The notes beneath the pieces were generated by a model, which was given only the letters and a program-made list of their open reading frames with translations, made no database searches and had not been told where the DNA came from. Positions 1-5,938 of a stretch of DNA of 9,122 nt are shown here, in pieces. The position numbers were made by a program, and so were the translations under genes. The DNA is from Methanomassiliicoccaceae archaeon. GTDB lineage: Archaea > Thermoplasmatota > Thermoplasmata > Methanomassiliicoccales > Methanomethylophilaceae. How positions within the stretch are numbered: the first letter of the stretch is position 1; every line of letters begins with the position of its first letter. The stretch covers positions 1 through 9,122 of the forward strand of contig WRKA01000154.1 of NCBI GenBank assembly GCA_009778265.1. The letters are read 5' to 3'.

Positions 1-344
1 ATCAGCGGACACCAGTCCCCTCCGCCGATGAGATACGATCCCTCTTTTTGTGTCACATATCTTTTTTTGAATTCGTCCGTGTGCATCTTCAGAGCTTTGC
101 CCAGGCGCATCATGTCCGTGATACTTACGTTAACTCCGATCAGCTGGTTGCAGCAGCTTCCGCACATCGCACATTTAAATTTTTTATCGAGTTCGGCTGC
201 GACCGATCGGACGGCCGACATCATATTTTTCATCTTTTCCGGTTCTTCGGACAGACCTTCCTTCGCCTTTTCGTACAATATCGTCAATTGTCCTAAGTAC
301 AGAAGAAGATCGTCCGATTCGGCGGGACCTCTGAAACCGTTCAT
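1..344 (-). CDS. YkgJ-family cysteine cluster protein (C-terminus cut by window edge)
   Basis: Partial protein; the first 114 residues are visible and the gene runs off position 1. It carries the compact motif KCAMCGSCC (Cys58, Cys61, Cys64, Cys65), a CX2CX2CC cluster typical of the YkgJ/UPF0153 group of putative Fe/Zn-chelating proteins. The following VSITDMMRLGKALKMHTDEF resembles the family's usual segment after the cluster. Residues 1-55 are helical and charged, an N-terminal extension before the cluster. The biochemical role of the family is not established. The start is uncertain. ATG 344 was chosen because the frame upstream of it, which has another ATG at 404, runs through two perfect hairpins (383-427) that look non-coding. 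Neither ATG has a convincing Shine-Dalgarno sequence. It lies downstream of the 74-residue gene at 436-660 and may be co-transcribed with it. The long plus-strand reading frame over this region is antisense and lacks any family signature. Confidence 0.85.
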   Translation of the reverse strand, partial: MNGFRGPAESDDLLLYLGQLTILYEKAKEGLSEEPEKMKNMMSAVRSVAAELDKKFKCAMCGSCCNQLIGVNVSITDMMRLGKALKMHTDEFKKRYVTQKEGSYLIGGGDWCPL

Positions 345-382
345 ATCGGACCCGGACACAGGATCTCTTATGATGGGGCTGC

Positions 383-427
383 CTCCCGCACATCGGGAGC
401 GCATACGGCCGTTACCCGCCGTATGCG
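383..427 (-). repeat. Two tandem perfect hairpins between the 74-aa gene and the YkgJ gene
   Basis: Reading the minus strand, CGCATACGGC (427-418) pairs perfectly with GCCGTATGCG (409-400) around an 8-nt loop. It is followed at once by CTCCCG (399-394) pairing with CGGGAG (388-383) around a 5-nt loop. The pair fills most of the gap between the stop at 436 and the proposed start at 344. No oligo-T tract follows on the minus strand, so a classical archaeal terminator is not supported. A processing site, an attenuator or a mRNA stability element are possible. Confidence 0.6.
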
Positions 428-435
428 TCCTTTCA

Positions 436-660
436 TCATTTTTTCTTGCCTTCTTTCCTTGCGATCTCCGTCCACTCTACGCCCTCTTCCGATCCGTTCT
501 CCGCCTCACGATACTCTCCGAGTACGGATACTTCGATGTCCTGTGCGCTGATGTTGAAGAAATAACTCTTCGCTTCGCTGAGGTTCTCAAATCTTTTTTC
601 GCTTTTGTATCCGTCGTCGTAGACCGTTCTCACTTCGTAACCTATGAGATCATCGCTCAT
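436..660 (-). CDS. Small uncharacterised acidic protein (74 aa)
   Basis: I do not recognise this protein. It is 74 residues and rich in Glu and Asp, with a basic tail (ARKEGKKK). The N-terminal part (residues 7-28, GYEVRTVYDDGYKSEKRF) alternates like beta strands and a helical segment (LSEAKSYFF) follows, so a small beta-alpha-beta fold is likely. There is no signal peptide, membrane segment or cysteine. The gene is supported by a good Shine-Dalgarno sequence: on the minus strand GAGGTG (672-667) lies six bases before ATG 660. It is divergent from the flavoprotein gene at 796 and upstream of the YkgJ-type gene, possibly in one transcript. A complementary reading frame on the plus strand is rejected as a shadow. 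Confidence 0.7.
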   Translation of the reverse strand: MSDDLIGYEVRTVYDDGYKSEKRFENLSEAKSYFFNISAQDIEVSVLGEYREAENGSEEGVEWTEIARKEGKKK

Positions 661-666
661 TCATCG

Positions 667-672
667 CACCTC
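667..672 (-). promoter_or_regulatory. Ribosome binding site of the 74-aa gene
   Basis: GAGGTG on the minus strand, six bases before ATG 660. It lies just after a run of seven G (plus-strand C at 678-684). It is the main evidence that this small reading frame is translated. Confidence 0.6.
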
Positions 673-713
673 TTTATCCCCCCCGTTCTCATCAAAGCAT
701 TTGAACTTATCGC

Positions 714-758
714 ATTGCCGCTCCTTCGCAAAGACAGAAAGGGTGTGTGCGCGGCAAT
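714..758. repeat. Inverted repeat in the divergent intergenic region
   Basis: ATTGCCGC (714-721) and GCGGCAAT (751-758) are perfect 8-bp inverted copies separated by 29 bases. They lie between the divergent starts at 660 (minus) and 796 (plus). This is a possible operator or weak hairpin. At this length chance is not excluded. Confidence 0.35.
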
Positions 759-760
759 AC

Positions 761-795
761 CGAAAAAGATTATCAATTCATATTTTATGTAAAGG
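761..795 (+). promoter_or_regulatory. AT-rich candidate promoter of the flavoprotein gene
   Basis: An AT-rich block (GATTATC at 769-775, CATATTTTATG at 779-789) directly precedes the flavoprotein start and contrasts with the GC-richer flanks. One of these could be a TATA box, giving a very short leader. The exact element cannot be fixed from sequence alone. Confidence 0.35.
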
Positions 796-1380
796 ATGGA
801 GATCGTGAACATTAATATCATCGGAGTGGTCGCAAGTCCGCGACGGGAAGGCAACACCGCCTGGGCGGTGAACAGGATACTCGAAGGTGCGAAAGAATGC
901 GGAGCGGAAATTCATTGCTTCTGTTTCAGCGATCTTGATATCGGTCCGTGCAGAGGTTGTCTGAGATGTAAAAAAGGTGATAAAGGATGTGTCGTCGACG
1001 ACGATATGCAGACGATCTACGGATCGATCGCGCACGCCGACGCTATTATCTTAGGTTCGCCCGTCTACATGGGACAGATGAGCGCACAGGCGAAATTATT
1101 TACCGACAGACTTTTCGCATGTTCCTCTCCCCGCTTCTCTCCGTATTTCAAAGAGAACGGGGTGAAGAAAAAGATGGTCCTTGTATTCACTCAGGGAAAT
1201 CCCGACAGTGATAAGTTCAGAACGTATTTCAATTACACAAGAGATATGTTCCGACTGCTGGAGTTCGATGTCACGGGGGTGCATGTCATCGCCGGTCTCA
1301 GGAACGGGCCTGCGAACGGGAGAATTGAATTGCATTCCGCCATGAAAGATATCGGTTCGTCGTTGGTCTCGGAACAATAA
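796..1380 (+). CDS. Isf-like iron-sulfur flavoprotein / NADPH-dependent FMN reductase family
   Basis: A 194-residue flavodoxin-fold protein. The first strand and phosphate-binding loop are NIIGVVASPRREGNTA (residues 7-22), and a second FMN-contact segment is GSPVYMGQMSAQAK (87-100). Between them is a compact CX2CX2CX6C motif (Cys52, Cys55, Cys58, Cys65) followed by VVDDDM. This matches the iron-sulfur flavoprotein (Isf) pattern, which in methanogens binds a [4Fe-4S] cluster beside FMN and shuttles electrons from ferredoxin, for example in oxygen or peroxide defence. It is probably cytoplasmic; no targeting signal is seen. The physiological partner is unknown. The start is slightly ambiguous: ATG 796 abuts AAAGG, whereas GTG 805 lies nine bases after AGG and would trim three residues. 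Loss of cluster binding in a plain FMN reductase is an alternative, but all four cysteines are present. Confidence 0.85.
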   Translation: MEIVNINIIGVVASPRREGNTAWAVNRILEGAKECGAEIHCFCFSDLDIGPCRGCLRCKKGDKGCVVDDDMQTIYGSIAHADAIILGSPVYMGQMSAQAKLFTDRLFACSSPRFSPYFKENGVKKKMVLVFTQGNPDSDKFRTYFNYTRDMFRLLEFDVTGVHVIAGLRNGPANGRIELHSAMKDIGSSLVSEQ

Positions 1381-1388
1381 CGGGGAAA

Positions 1389-1401
1389 GTTATTAGATAA
1401 C
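1389..1401 (+). promoter_or_regulatory. Candidate TATA element / short palindrome before the 499-aa gene
   Basis: GTTATTAGATAAC is a 5-bp inverted repeat around a 3-bp centre. Its AT core lies about 20-29 bases before ATG 1419, the spacing expected of an archaeal TATA box for a leaderless or short-leader transcript. It could equally be a weak site in a read-through operon from the flavoprotein gene. Confidence 0.35.
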
Positions 1402-1418
1402 CTCGCGATACACAGAGC

Positions 1419-2918
1419 ATGGAAAAGAAGGGAAGGTTCAGAGGCGCCAGACATGCGCCCAAACGTCTCGAGGGGGAGATGATGGCCATGTCCAGGAGAC
1501 TCTCCGAAGATCCGGGCATTCTGAGACCGAAGTGCGCCGGAAATTGCAGAAAATGCCACTTCGATAAAACGTTCGCCGATATCGAGAGACTTGAGAAACT
1601 GAAAGGAAGCGCCGAAGCCCTTAACAAAATGTCGCAGAGGGGCGGCGATGACATTGTGAAAGCATATGCGGGAACGATCTCGATATATGCGTCCGGCGTC
1701 GTTCCTCCGATGACGGCGGCGAAACTTGCCGGCGAGGACGTTCCGTTCATACTGAGAGGTTCCGTCGGTAACGATAAACTGATAGGGATGCAATATTACG
1801 ACGATCCTCAGAAAAGATTGCTGTTATACAACAGCTTCGCGAAAAAGAAGAAGCTGCATATGTATTCGCTCAACGACATTTTAGTATGTTCGAACATGCC
1901 CAACATGCCCGAGGATTATCTTCTGGACCTTTTCTGCGAGACGCCGTACGACTTCGGCGAGGACCGGGTGGACTGCGGACACGTCTCCGACGGAACGCTG
2001 GTGATACATATAAGATCGTTAAAAGAGAACGTACGTATATGCAGCGACTGCGCCGCCGACGTTTCAACGCTTCAGTATCTTATATCCAGAATGATCGCCA
2101 TCGATCCGATGGATGATTTTGAGGTCTCCGTGGAACATAAATATCATGCGTCGAAAGAAGGGGACGCGGATAAGATAACCGGAGATATGCTGAAACAGTA
2201 CGCTTACGGGAAGATCACGGACCGCGGCATCGTGGATACGATACTGCGGGGAAAAAGAAAGGACCTGACGAGCAGCGGCGAGTCGGCCTACATCATCGAC
2301 ACAAAAAATTACGGCCCCGATCTGGATGCGTTCGTGACGGACCTTAAAGGAACGGATAAGGAAAAAGAATTGCTGAAAGCGTATCTTGCGAAGAACAAGA
2401 GAGCGGTGATCCTTAAAAGCGACAGGATGAGCGAGGCCTTGGCGTCCGTGTGGAAGGACGGAGGCAGAGAGATACTCGTGATGGCATCATCCGACGCCGT
2501 CGTCGACAAGATGGGCGACATCTCCAAATTGTTTCCCACGCAGGCGATAGCGGATGCCGTGGTCGGTCAGATGTCGCTGTCCGTTGCCGCGAAGATACCG
2601 GAGATCAAAGGTCTCGGACCGATCGGAAAACTTGCCGATAAATTCGCGAGATCGGTGAAAGCGGGCGGCGCCGCGATGCTGAAAAAGGATATAGACAACG
2701 CGTCGCTGAAAGAGGTGCGCTCGAAAGCGCTGGCCAGGGCGTTCGTGATATCTTCGAAGATAACCGAAAAATTCGTATGGAAATGGTCCGCCGAGGAAGA
2801 GGACCTCGCAAAGTTCCTTTTACCTTTCGTGGACCGTTTAATAGCGGCGGAAGGAAAGGAATACGTGGCGGCGCTGGAGAACATACTCGCCGCATCGGGT
2901 TCCGGAGAGCGTCTATAG
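1419..2918 (+). CDS. Uncharacterised protein with two cysteine clusters (up to 499 aa)
   Basis: I do not recognise this family. Two putative metal sites are visible: CX3CX2C at Cys39, Cys43 and Cys46 (KCAGNCRKCHFDK), and a knuckle-like pair of CGH (Cys186, His188) with CSDC (Cys208, Cys211) about 20 residues apart, which together look like a zinc ribbon. Cys157 and Cys173 lie between them. The C-terminal half (about 290-499) is Lys/Asp/Ala-rich and mainly helical, with small hydrophobic stretches (390-420) but no clear membrane span. No nucleotide-binding or nuclease motif is obvious. Start choice matters: ATG 1419 has no Shine-Dalgarno sequence, while GAGGGGGAG (1470-1478) precedes ATGs 1479, 1482 and 1488. 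ATG 1488 has the best spacing and would give 476 aa and remove a basic leader. It ends in TAG, 144 bases before the probable AbiE start, and follows the flavoprotein gene by 38 bases. Codon use and GC resemble the core genes, so it is probably not part of the AbiE module. Confidence 0.75.
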   Translation: MEKKGRFRGARHAPKRLEGEMMAMSRRLSEDPGILRPKCAGNCRKCHFDKTFADIERLEKLKGSAEALNKMSQRGGDDIVKAYAGTISIYASGVVPPMTAAKLAGEDVPFILRGSVGNDKLIGMQYYDDPQKRLLLYNSFAKKKKLHMYSLNDILVCSNMPNMPEDYLLDLFCETPYDFGEDRVDCGHVSDGTLVIHIRSLKENVRICSDCAADVSTLQYLISRMIAIDPMDDFEVSVEHKYHASKEGDADKITGDMLKQYAYGKITDRGIVDTILRGKRKDLTSSGESAYIIDTKNYGPDLDAFVTDLKGTDKEKELLKAYLAKNKRAVILKSDRMSEALASVWKDGGREILVMASSDAVVDKMGDISKLFPTQAIADAVVGQMSLSVAAKIPEIKGLGPIGKLADKFARSVKAGGAAMLKKDIDNASLKEVRSKALARAFVISSKITEKFVWKWSAEEEDLAKFLLPFVDRLIAAEGKEYVAALENILAASGSGERL

Positions 2919-2964
2919 TCTCGCCGAACTAACAGATCCGTTTCTGAAATTGATTTGTAAAATG

Positions 2965-3010
2965 ATGGTGTATTTAGCAAAATTTAAAATATTATTGTTA
3001 AATACACCAT
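2965..3010. promoter_or_regulatory. 46-bp palindromic operator of the AbiE operon
   Basis: ATGGTGTATTTA (2965-2976) and TAAATACACCAT (2999-3010) are perfect 12-bp inverted copies. Allowing one G:T position, the arms extend to 16 bp (2965-2980 with 2995-3010). The centre is pure A/T except for the inner-arm bases and contains the likely TATA box. Known AbiEi antitoxins repress their own operon by binding inverted repeats at the promoter, so this is the expected place and shape for such an operator. That this protein binds here is inference. Confidence 0.7.
2982..2993 (+). promoter_or_regulatory. Candidate TATA box of the AbiE operon
   Basis: ATTTAAAATATT sits at the centre of the 46-bp palindrome. 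Transcription would start about 25 bases on, near 3010-3018, giving a leader of roughly 45-50 bases that contains the AGGAGG at 3050. Repressor binding to the flanking arms would hinder TBP/TFB access. Confidence 0.5.
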
Positions 3011-3049
3011 ACAAATAACGGTACATCGATTGAATAAGTCCGATATCAC

Positions 3050-3055
3050 AGGAGG
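3050..3055 (+). promoter_or_regulatory. Strong Shine-Dalgarno that sets the antitoxin start at TTG 3063
   Basis: AGGAGG followed by seven bases and then TTG AAA. It lies inside the longer frame that opens at TTG 3030, which has no such signal, so the downstream TTG is the better start. Confidence 0.75.
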
Positions 3056-3062
3056 CACCCGA

Positions 3063-3812
3063 TTGAAATACGATGCAGTGTTGAAAAAAATGGGATCTGA
3101 TACATTTCGCAGACAAGATGTGTTGAACGCTTTACTGACCGCATATCCGGATTACAACGCCGGCTCATTTAACAGACATTTTTCGAAATTACTTTCGAAC
3201 GATCTGATGGAAAGCGTAGGAGAGGATATGTATATCGCGGCCTCTCCGGACACCTATAGAAGGATCTACGTTCATAAGGGTCCGAGTCCGGAACTGTCGG
3301 ATCTCGGATCGTTCCTGAACGCCGAGTTTCCGCTCGCCGATTTTCTGATAATGGAGACCGTTCAGCTGAATGAATTCTTTGATCACCAAACAGCACAGAA
3401 CACGATGATCGTTATGACCGAGAAAATGCTGATGGATGTTTTTTTTGAAAAAATAAAAGAAAGGTTCTCGTCCGTATTGTTCGCACCGAAGGCCGATGAC
3501 CTTCAGCGATACGGAATAAATAACACGATAATAATTGAAAAGCTGAGCACCCGGTACCCGAAAAATCCGAGACAGAGACACAGCCATTCCATTGAGAAAC
3601 TGACGGTCGATCTCTTTGCTGAAAGAACGATAAGAGCGGTTGTGAATGCGAACGATCGTCCTGCGGCCCTGGAGACGATCTTCAAGAGATACAGAATTAA
3701 CGAGACCAGACTGTTCAACTATGCGAGAACAAGACGTGTGGATGCGGAGATACGCAGGATCATCAGAAACGATACCGCCATTAAATTATATACAGAAAAA
3801 GGAAACAGATAA
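3063..3812 (+). CDS. abiEi: AbiEi-like antitoxin (DUF6577-type), type IV toxin-antitoxin
   Basis: Cognate partner and likely transcriptional repressor of the AbiEii toxin that follows. The protein is 249 residues from TTG 3063; starting at TTG 3030 would add 11 residues without a ribosome site. Residues about 12-60 (FRRQDVLNALL through MYIA) read as a winged helix-turn-helix. The remainder has features I associate with DUF6577 proteins paired with AbiEii: an FP..DFLIMET.QLNEF..HQ segment near 90-110, the MDVFFEKIKERF...LFAP stretch, IIIEKLSTRYPKN, IEKLTVDLFAE, and a C-terminal RYRIN...LFNYARTRR. In type IV systems the antitoxin opposes the toxin without a stable protein complex and autoregulates the operon. 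The palindrome at 2965-3010 fits that role. It is rich in Asn, Ile and Lys and has lower GC than the flanking genes, consistent with transfer. The family call is from remembered motifs, not a search. Confidence 0.8.
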   Translation: MKYDAVLKKMGSDTFRRQDVLNALLTAYPDYNAGSFNRHFSKLLSNDLMESVGEDMYIAASPDTYRRIYVHKGPSPELSDLGSFLNAEFPLADFLIMETVQLNEFFDHQTAQNTMIVMTEKMLMDVFFEKIKERFSSVLFAPKADDLQRYGINNTIIIEKLSTRYPKNPRQRHSHSIEKLTVDLFAERTIRAVVNANDRPAALETIFKRYRINETRLFNYARTRRVDAEIRRIIRNDTAIKLYTEKGNR

Positions 3813-3813
3813 T

Positions 3814-4887
3814 ATGCTTAAAAAGAATAATTTTACATTAGAGAACATCAGAAGACTTAAGATCGAGACCGGACACGACCCGTCGCTTCTTGAACGAGCG
3901 GTATACGCTTTCGGTCTCCTGGAAGCATTGTCGCGGGCAGGACTCGACTTCGTTTTCAAAGGCGGCACCTGTCTCATGTTGCTTTTGGACGAGCCGAAGC
4001 GACTTTCAACAGATATAGACATAATCGTCAAGCCGTGTACGGACATTGATCTGTTCATTGAAAAAGCGGCTGAGATATTTCCCTTTGTCGGCTGTGAGGA
4101 ACAAATACGGCGTACGGCACGAAAGATAGAAAAAAAACATTTTAAGTTCCTCTACAGGTCACCTGTTAGGAATGAGGATCTGTACATCATTTTGGACGTG
4201 GTATTCGAAGAAAATAATTATTCGAGCACATTAAAAAAAGAAATAGTCAATTCCTTGTTAGATACAGAGCCCCCTGCGACATACATAACTGTACCGACCG
4301 TGAACTGCATCTTGGGCGATAAATTAACGGCTTTCGCACCCCATACGATCGGCATCCCTTTCGGCATAGGGAAGGAGATGGAGATAATAAAACAACTTTA
4401 TGACATCGCGACGCTCGCTGATAAAGTGGATAACTTTTCGGAGGTCAAGGATACGTATAAGCGCTTTGCAGAAAAGGAGATTGAATATCGCGGACTTGAG
4501 AATATGAGTTTTCAAGACGCTCTCGTTGACAGTTTCAATGCTGCTCTGACGATGATCGGCAAAGGCAAACTGTTCCCGAACGATCACGAATATCTTTCGG
4601 ATGGGGTACGTCGCATAAAAGGACACATCTTTGATGGTTACTCGCCGGTGATCGCAGAAAAACAATCCTGTCGTGTTGCGTACCTGATAGCGAACATTCT
4701 CGCGGACAGAGAAGAATTCATGCGAATTACCGACACCGCTCCTTATGCAGACAGATCCATAATAAACCCCGACTACAAAAAATTGAACTATGTCAAAAAG
4801 GCAGATCTGACGGACTTTGCCTATTTATATGAGGCAACAAGATTGTTCGAAACGAAAGTATCGAATAACACGGAGGGCAGACAGTAG
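3814..4887 (+). CDS. abiEii: AbiEii toxin, nucleotidyltransferase (type IV toxin-antitoxin)
   Basis: A 357-residue protein of the AbiEii/AbiGii (DUF1814) nucleotidyltransferase family. The polymerase-beta-like signature is clear: FKGGTCLMLLLDE (48-60) followed by RLSTDIDII (63-71), giving the GG-T and D-x-D (Asp67, Asp69) metal and nucleotide site. A third acidic position is likely in LDVVFE (Asp128). The family's distal motif is GDKLTAFAPHTIGI (168-181) with KQLYDIATL (193-201). Family members are growth-inhibiting transferases, and mycobacterial MenT relatives add nucleotides to tRNA 3' ends; the exact target here is unknown. The start is ATG 3814, with AAGGA ten bases before it and only one base after the antitoxin stop, so translation is probably coupled. 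The frame is open upstream to 3646, but that part is the antitoxin in another frame. It ends in TAG, 37 bases from the convergent Taw2 stop. All catalytic positions are intact, so the toxin looks functional. GC is low (one 60-base stretch at 4201-4260 is 25%). Confidence 0.92.
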   Translation: MLKKNNFTLENIRRLKIETGHDPSLLERAVYAFGLLEALSRAGLDFVFKGGTCLMLLLDEPKRLSTDIDIIVKPCTDIDLFIEKAAEIFPFVGCEEQIRRTARKIEKKHFKFLYRSPVRNEDLYIILDVVFEENNYSSTLKKEIVNSLLDTEPPATYITVPTVNCILGDKLTAFAPHTIGIPFGIGKEMEIIKQLYDIATLADKVDNFSEVKDTYKRFAEKEIEYRGLENMSFQDALVDSFNAALTMIGKGKLFPNDHEYLSDGVRRIKGHIFDGYSPVIAEKQSCRVAYLIANILADREEFMRITDTAPYADRSIINPDYKKLNYVKKADLTDFAYLYEATRLFETKVSNNTEGRQ

Positions 4888-4924
4888 CTATTTCGGAATT
4901 TATTGTAGATCACATCATGCCGGA

Positions 4925-5938
4925 TCATAATATTCTGACGTCGGCGACATAATGCGACACGGCGGGAGCAAAGGATTTCACTTCCTTCACCGTAAGCACT
5001 TCATACCCGTCCTTTCCTAACGCTTCCGAGAATATTGCGTTCAGTCTTTCCATGTGTTCGGAGACGTAGAATGTGTCGTGATAGTGTATCGTTCCTCCGG
5101 ACCTGATCATCTCTTTGGCTTTTCCGAGAAATTCCGACGTTCTTTGCACGTATCCCATGATTATCCTGTCCGCGTCCCTGATCTCAAGTTCGCGGTTATC
5201 GCCGAGTACCGGCACGACGATGCCGGAGACATCGTTCATACGTATGTTCTGGCAAAGATAATGATAAGAATCCGGATTCTTCTCACACGCTATCACCTTC
5301 TTCGCACCTGTGAACTTTGCTATCGGTAACGAAAAATAACCGATGCCGGCGAACATATCGACCACCACTTCGTTAGTGCAGTCCAAATGTTTCATCCTGC
5401 CTCGTTCGTCCGTATTTCCGGAGGCGAACATTATTTTCGTGACATCGAATCTGTATCTTATGCCGTTCTCCAGTCTCACGGATTCCGTATCGCTGCCGAA
5501 TAACACTTCCATCTTCGGCCTCCTTAACTCCCCGGAAACGCCGCCGATGTCCGCGCATACCGTCTTTGCGTTCAGTTCCTCTCCGTAGACCCTGCCGATC
5601 TCGCTTTTGTACGGAATTGCGTTGTCATTGATCCTCAGAATGACGATATCGCCGACGAATTCCCACCTCATCGGAAGATCGCGGATCACGCTGCCGGGAA
5701 GATGTGCCAGTCTCTCCATTATCCTGTTCTGCGGACTTCTTGTCGCGCGTTCGAACGTGTCCCCGTCGACGACCTCTATGTTCAATTCTCTTACGTCGTT
5801 CTCCCTGCCGCCGTAAATGGGAACGTATCTTTCGTTACCGTGTCTCAGGATCTTCGCCGATCTGTCCGCTATCCCGGATGCTATCAGCTTCGGTATCATC
5901 TCCGATGCTTTGTCGTTCGGTATCACAGCTAATCTCAT
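4925..5938 (-). CDS. taw2: tRNA-Phe wybutosine enzyme Taw2 (aminocarboxypropyltransferase)
   Basis: Transfers the 3-amino-3-carboxypropyl group of S-adenosylmethionine to C7 of 4-demethylwyosine at position 37 of tRNA-Phe, after Trm5 and Taw1. The 337-residue protein has a Rossmann SAM core: DMFAGIGYFSLPIAK (194-208), ACEKNPDSYHYLCQNIRMN (217-235), GDNRE (246-250) and IIMGYV...GGTIHYHD (259-288). Taw2 is preferred over the related Trm5 methyltransferase because the sequence has GDNR and MGYV where Trm5 has an N/D-P-P type motif. The upstream YRFDVTKIMFASGNTDERG (162-180) and the C-terminal VKSFAPAVSHYVADV are also typical of this group. The start is ATG 5938, with GAGGT just before it. It overlaps the reductase stop as ATGA, so it is translationally coupled; a longer open frame to 6088 lies inside the reductase gene and is rejected. 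It is the last gene of the minus-strand run. Confidence 0.9.
   Translation of the reverse strand: MRLAVIPNDKASEMIPKLIASGIADRSAKILRHGNERYVPIYGGRENDVRELNIEVVDGDTFERATRSPQNRIMERLAHLPGSVIRDLPMRWEFVGDIVILRINDNAIPYKSEIGRVYGEELNAKTVCADIGGVSGELRRPKMEVLFGSDTESVRLENGIRYRFDVTKIMFASGNTDERGRMKHLDCTNEVVVDMFAGIGYFSLPIAKFTGAKKVIACEKNPDSYHYLCQNIRMNDVSGIVVPVLGDNRELEIRDADRIIMGYVQRTSEFLGKAKEMIRSGGTIHYHDTFYVSEHMERLNAIFSEALGKDGYEVLTVKEVKSFAPAVSHYVADVRIL

Noticed and set aside
28..792. Long plus-strand reading frame of 254 codons
   Set aside because: It is antisense to the CX2CX2CC protein and to the 74-aa gene with its ribosome site, and its Phe/Ser/Arg-rich composition is what complementing Lys/Glu-rich genes produces.
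1233..1793. Minus-strand frames of 150-186 codons across 1233-1793
   Set aside because: They run opposite the flavoprotein and the 499-aa gene, lack a ribosome site and show no recognisable motif; codon-bias shadows.
2965..3010. Terminator of the 499-aa gene or ends of a miniature transposon
   Set aside because: No oligo-T run follows the right arm, no target-site duplication is visible (flanks ATG and ACA do not match), and the centre looks like a TATA box; an operator explains it better.
3646..3813. 56-codon N-terminal extension of the AbiEii frame
   Set aside because: It overlaps the antitoxin coding sequence out of frame; ATG 3814 with AAGGA upstream is the natural start and family alignments begin near there.
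4888..4924. Possible bidirectional terminator or attachment site between convergent stops
   Set aside because: Only 37 bases, AT-rich in part, with no stable inverted repeat, T-run or duplicated sequence that I can see.
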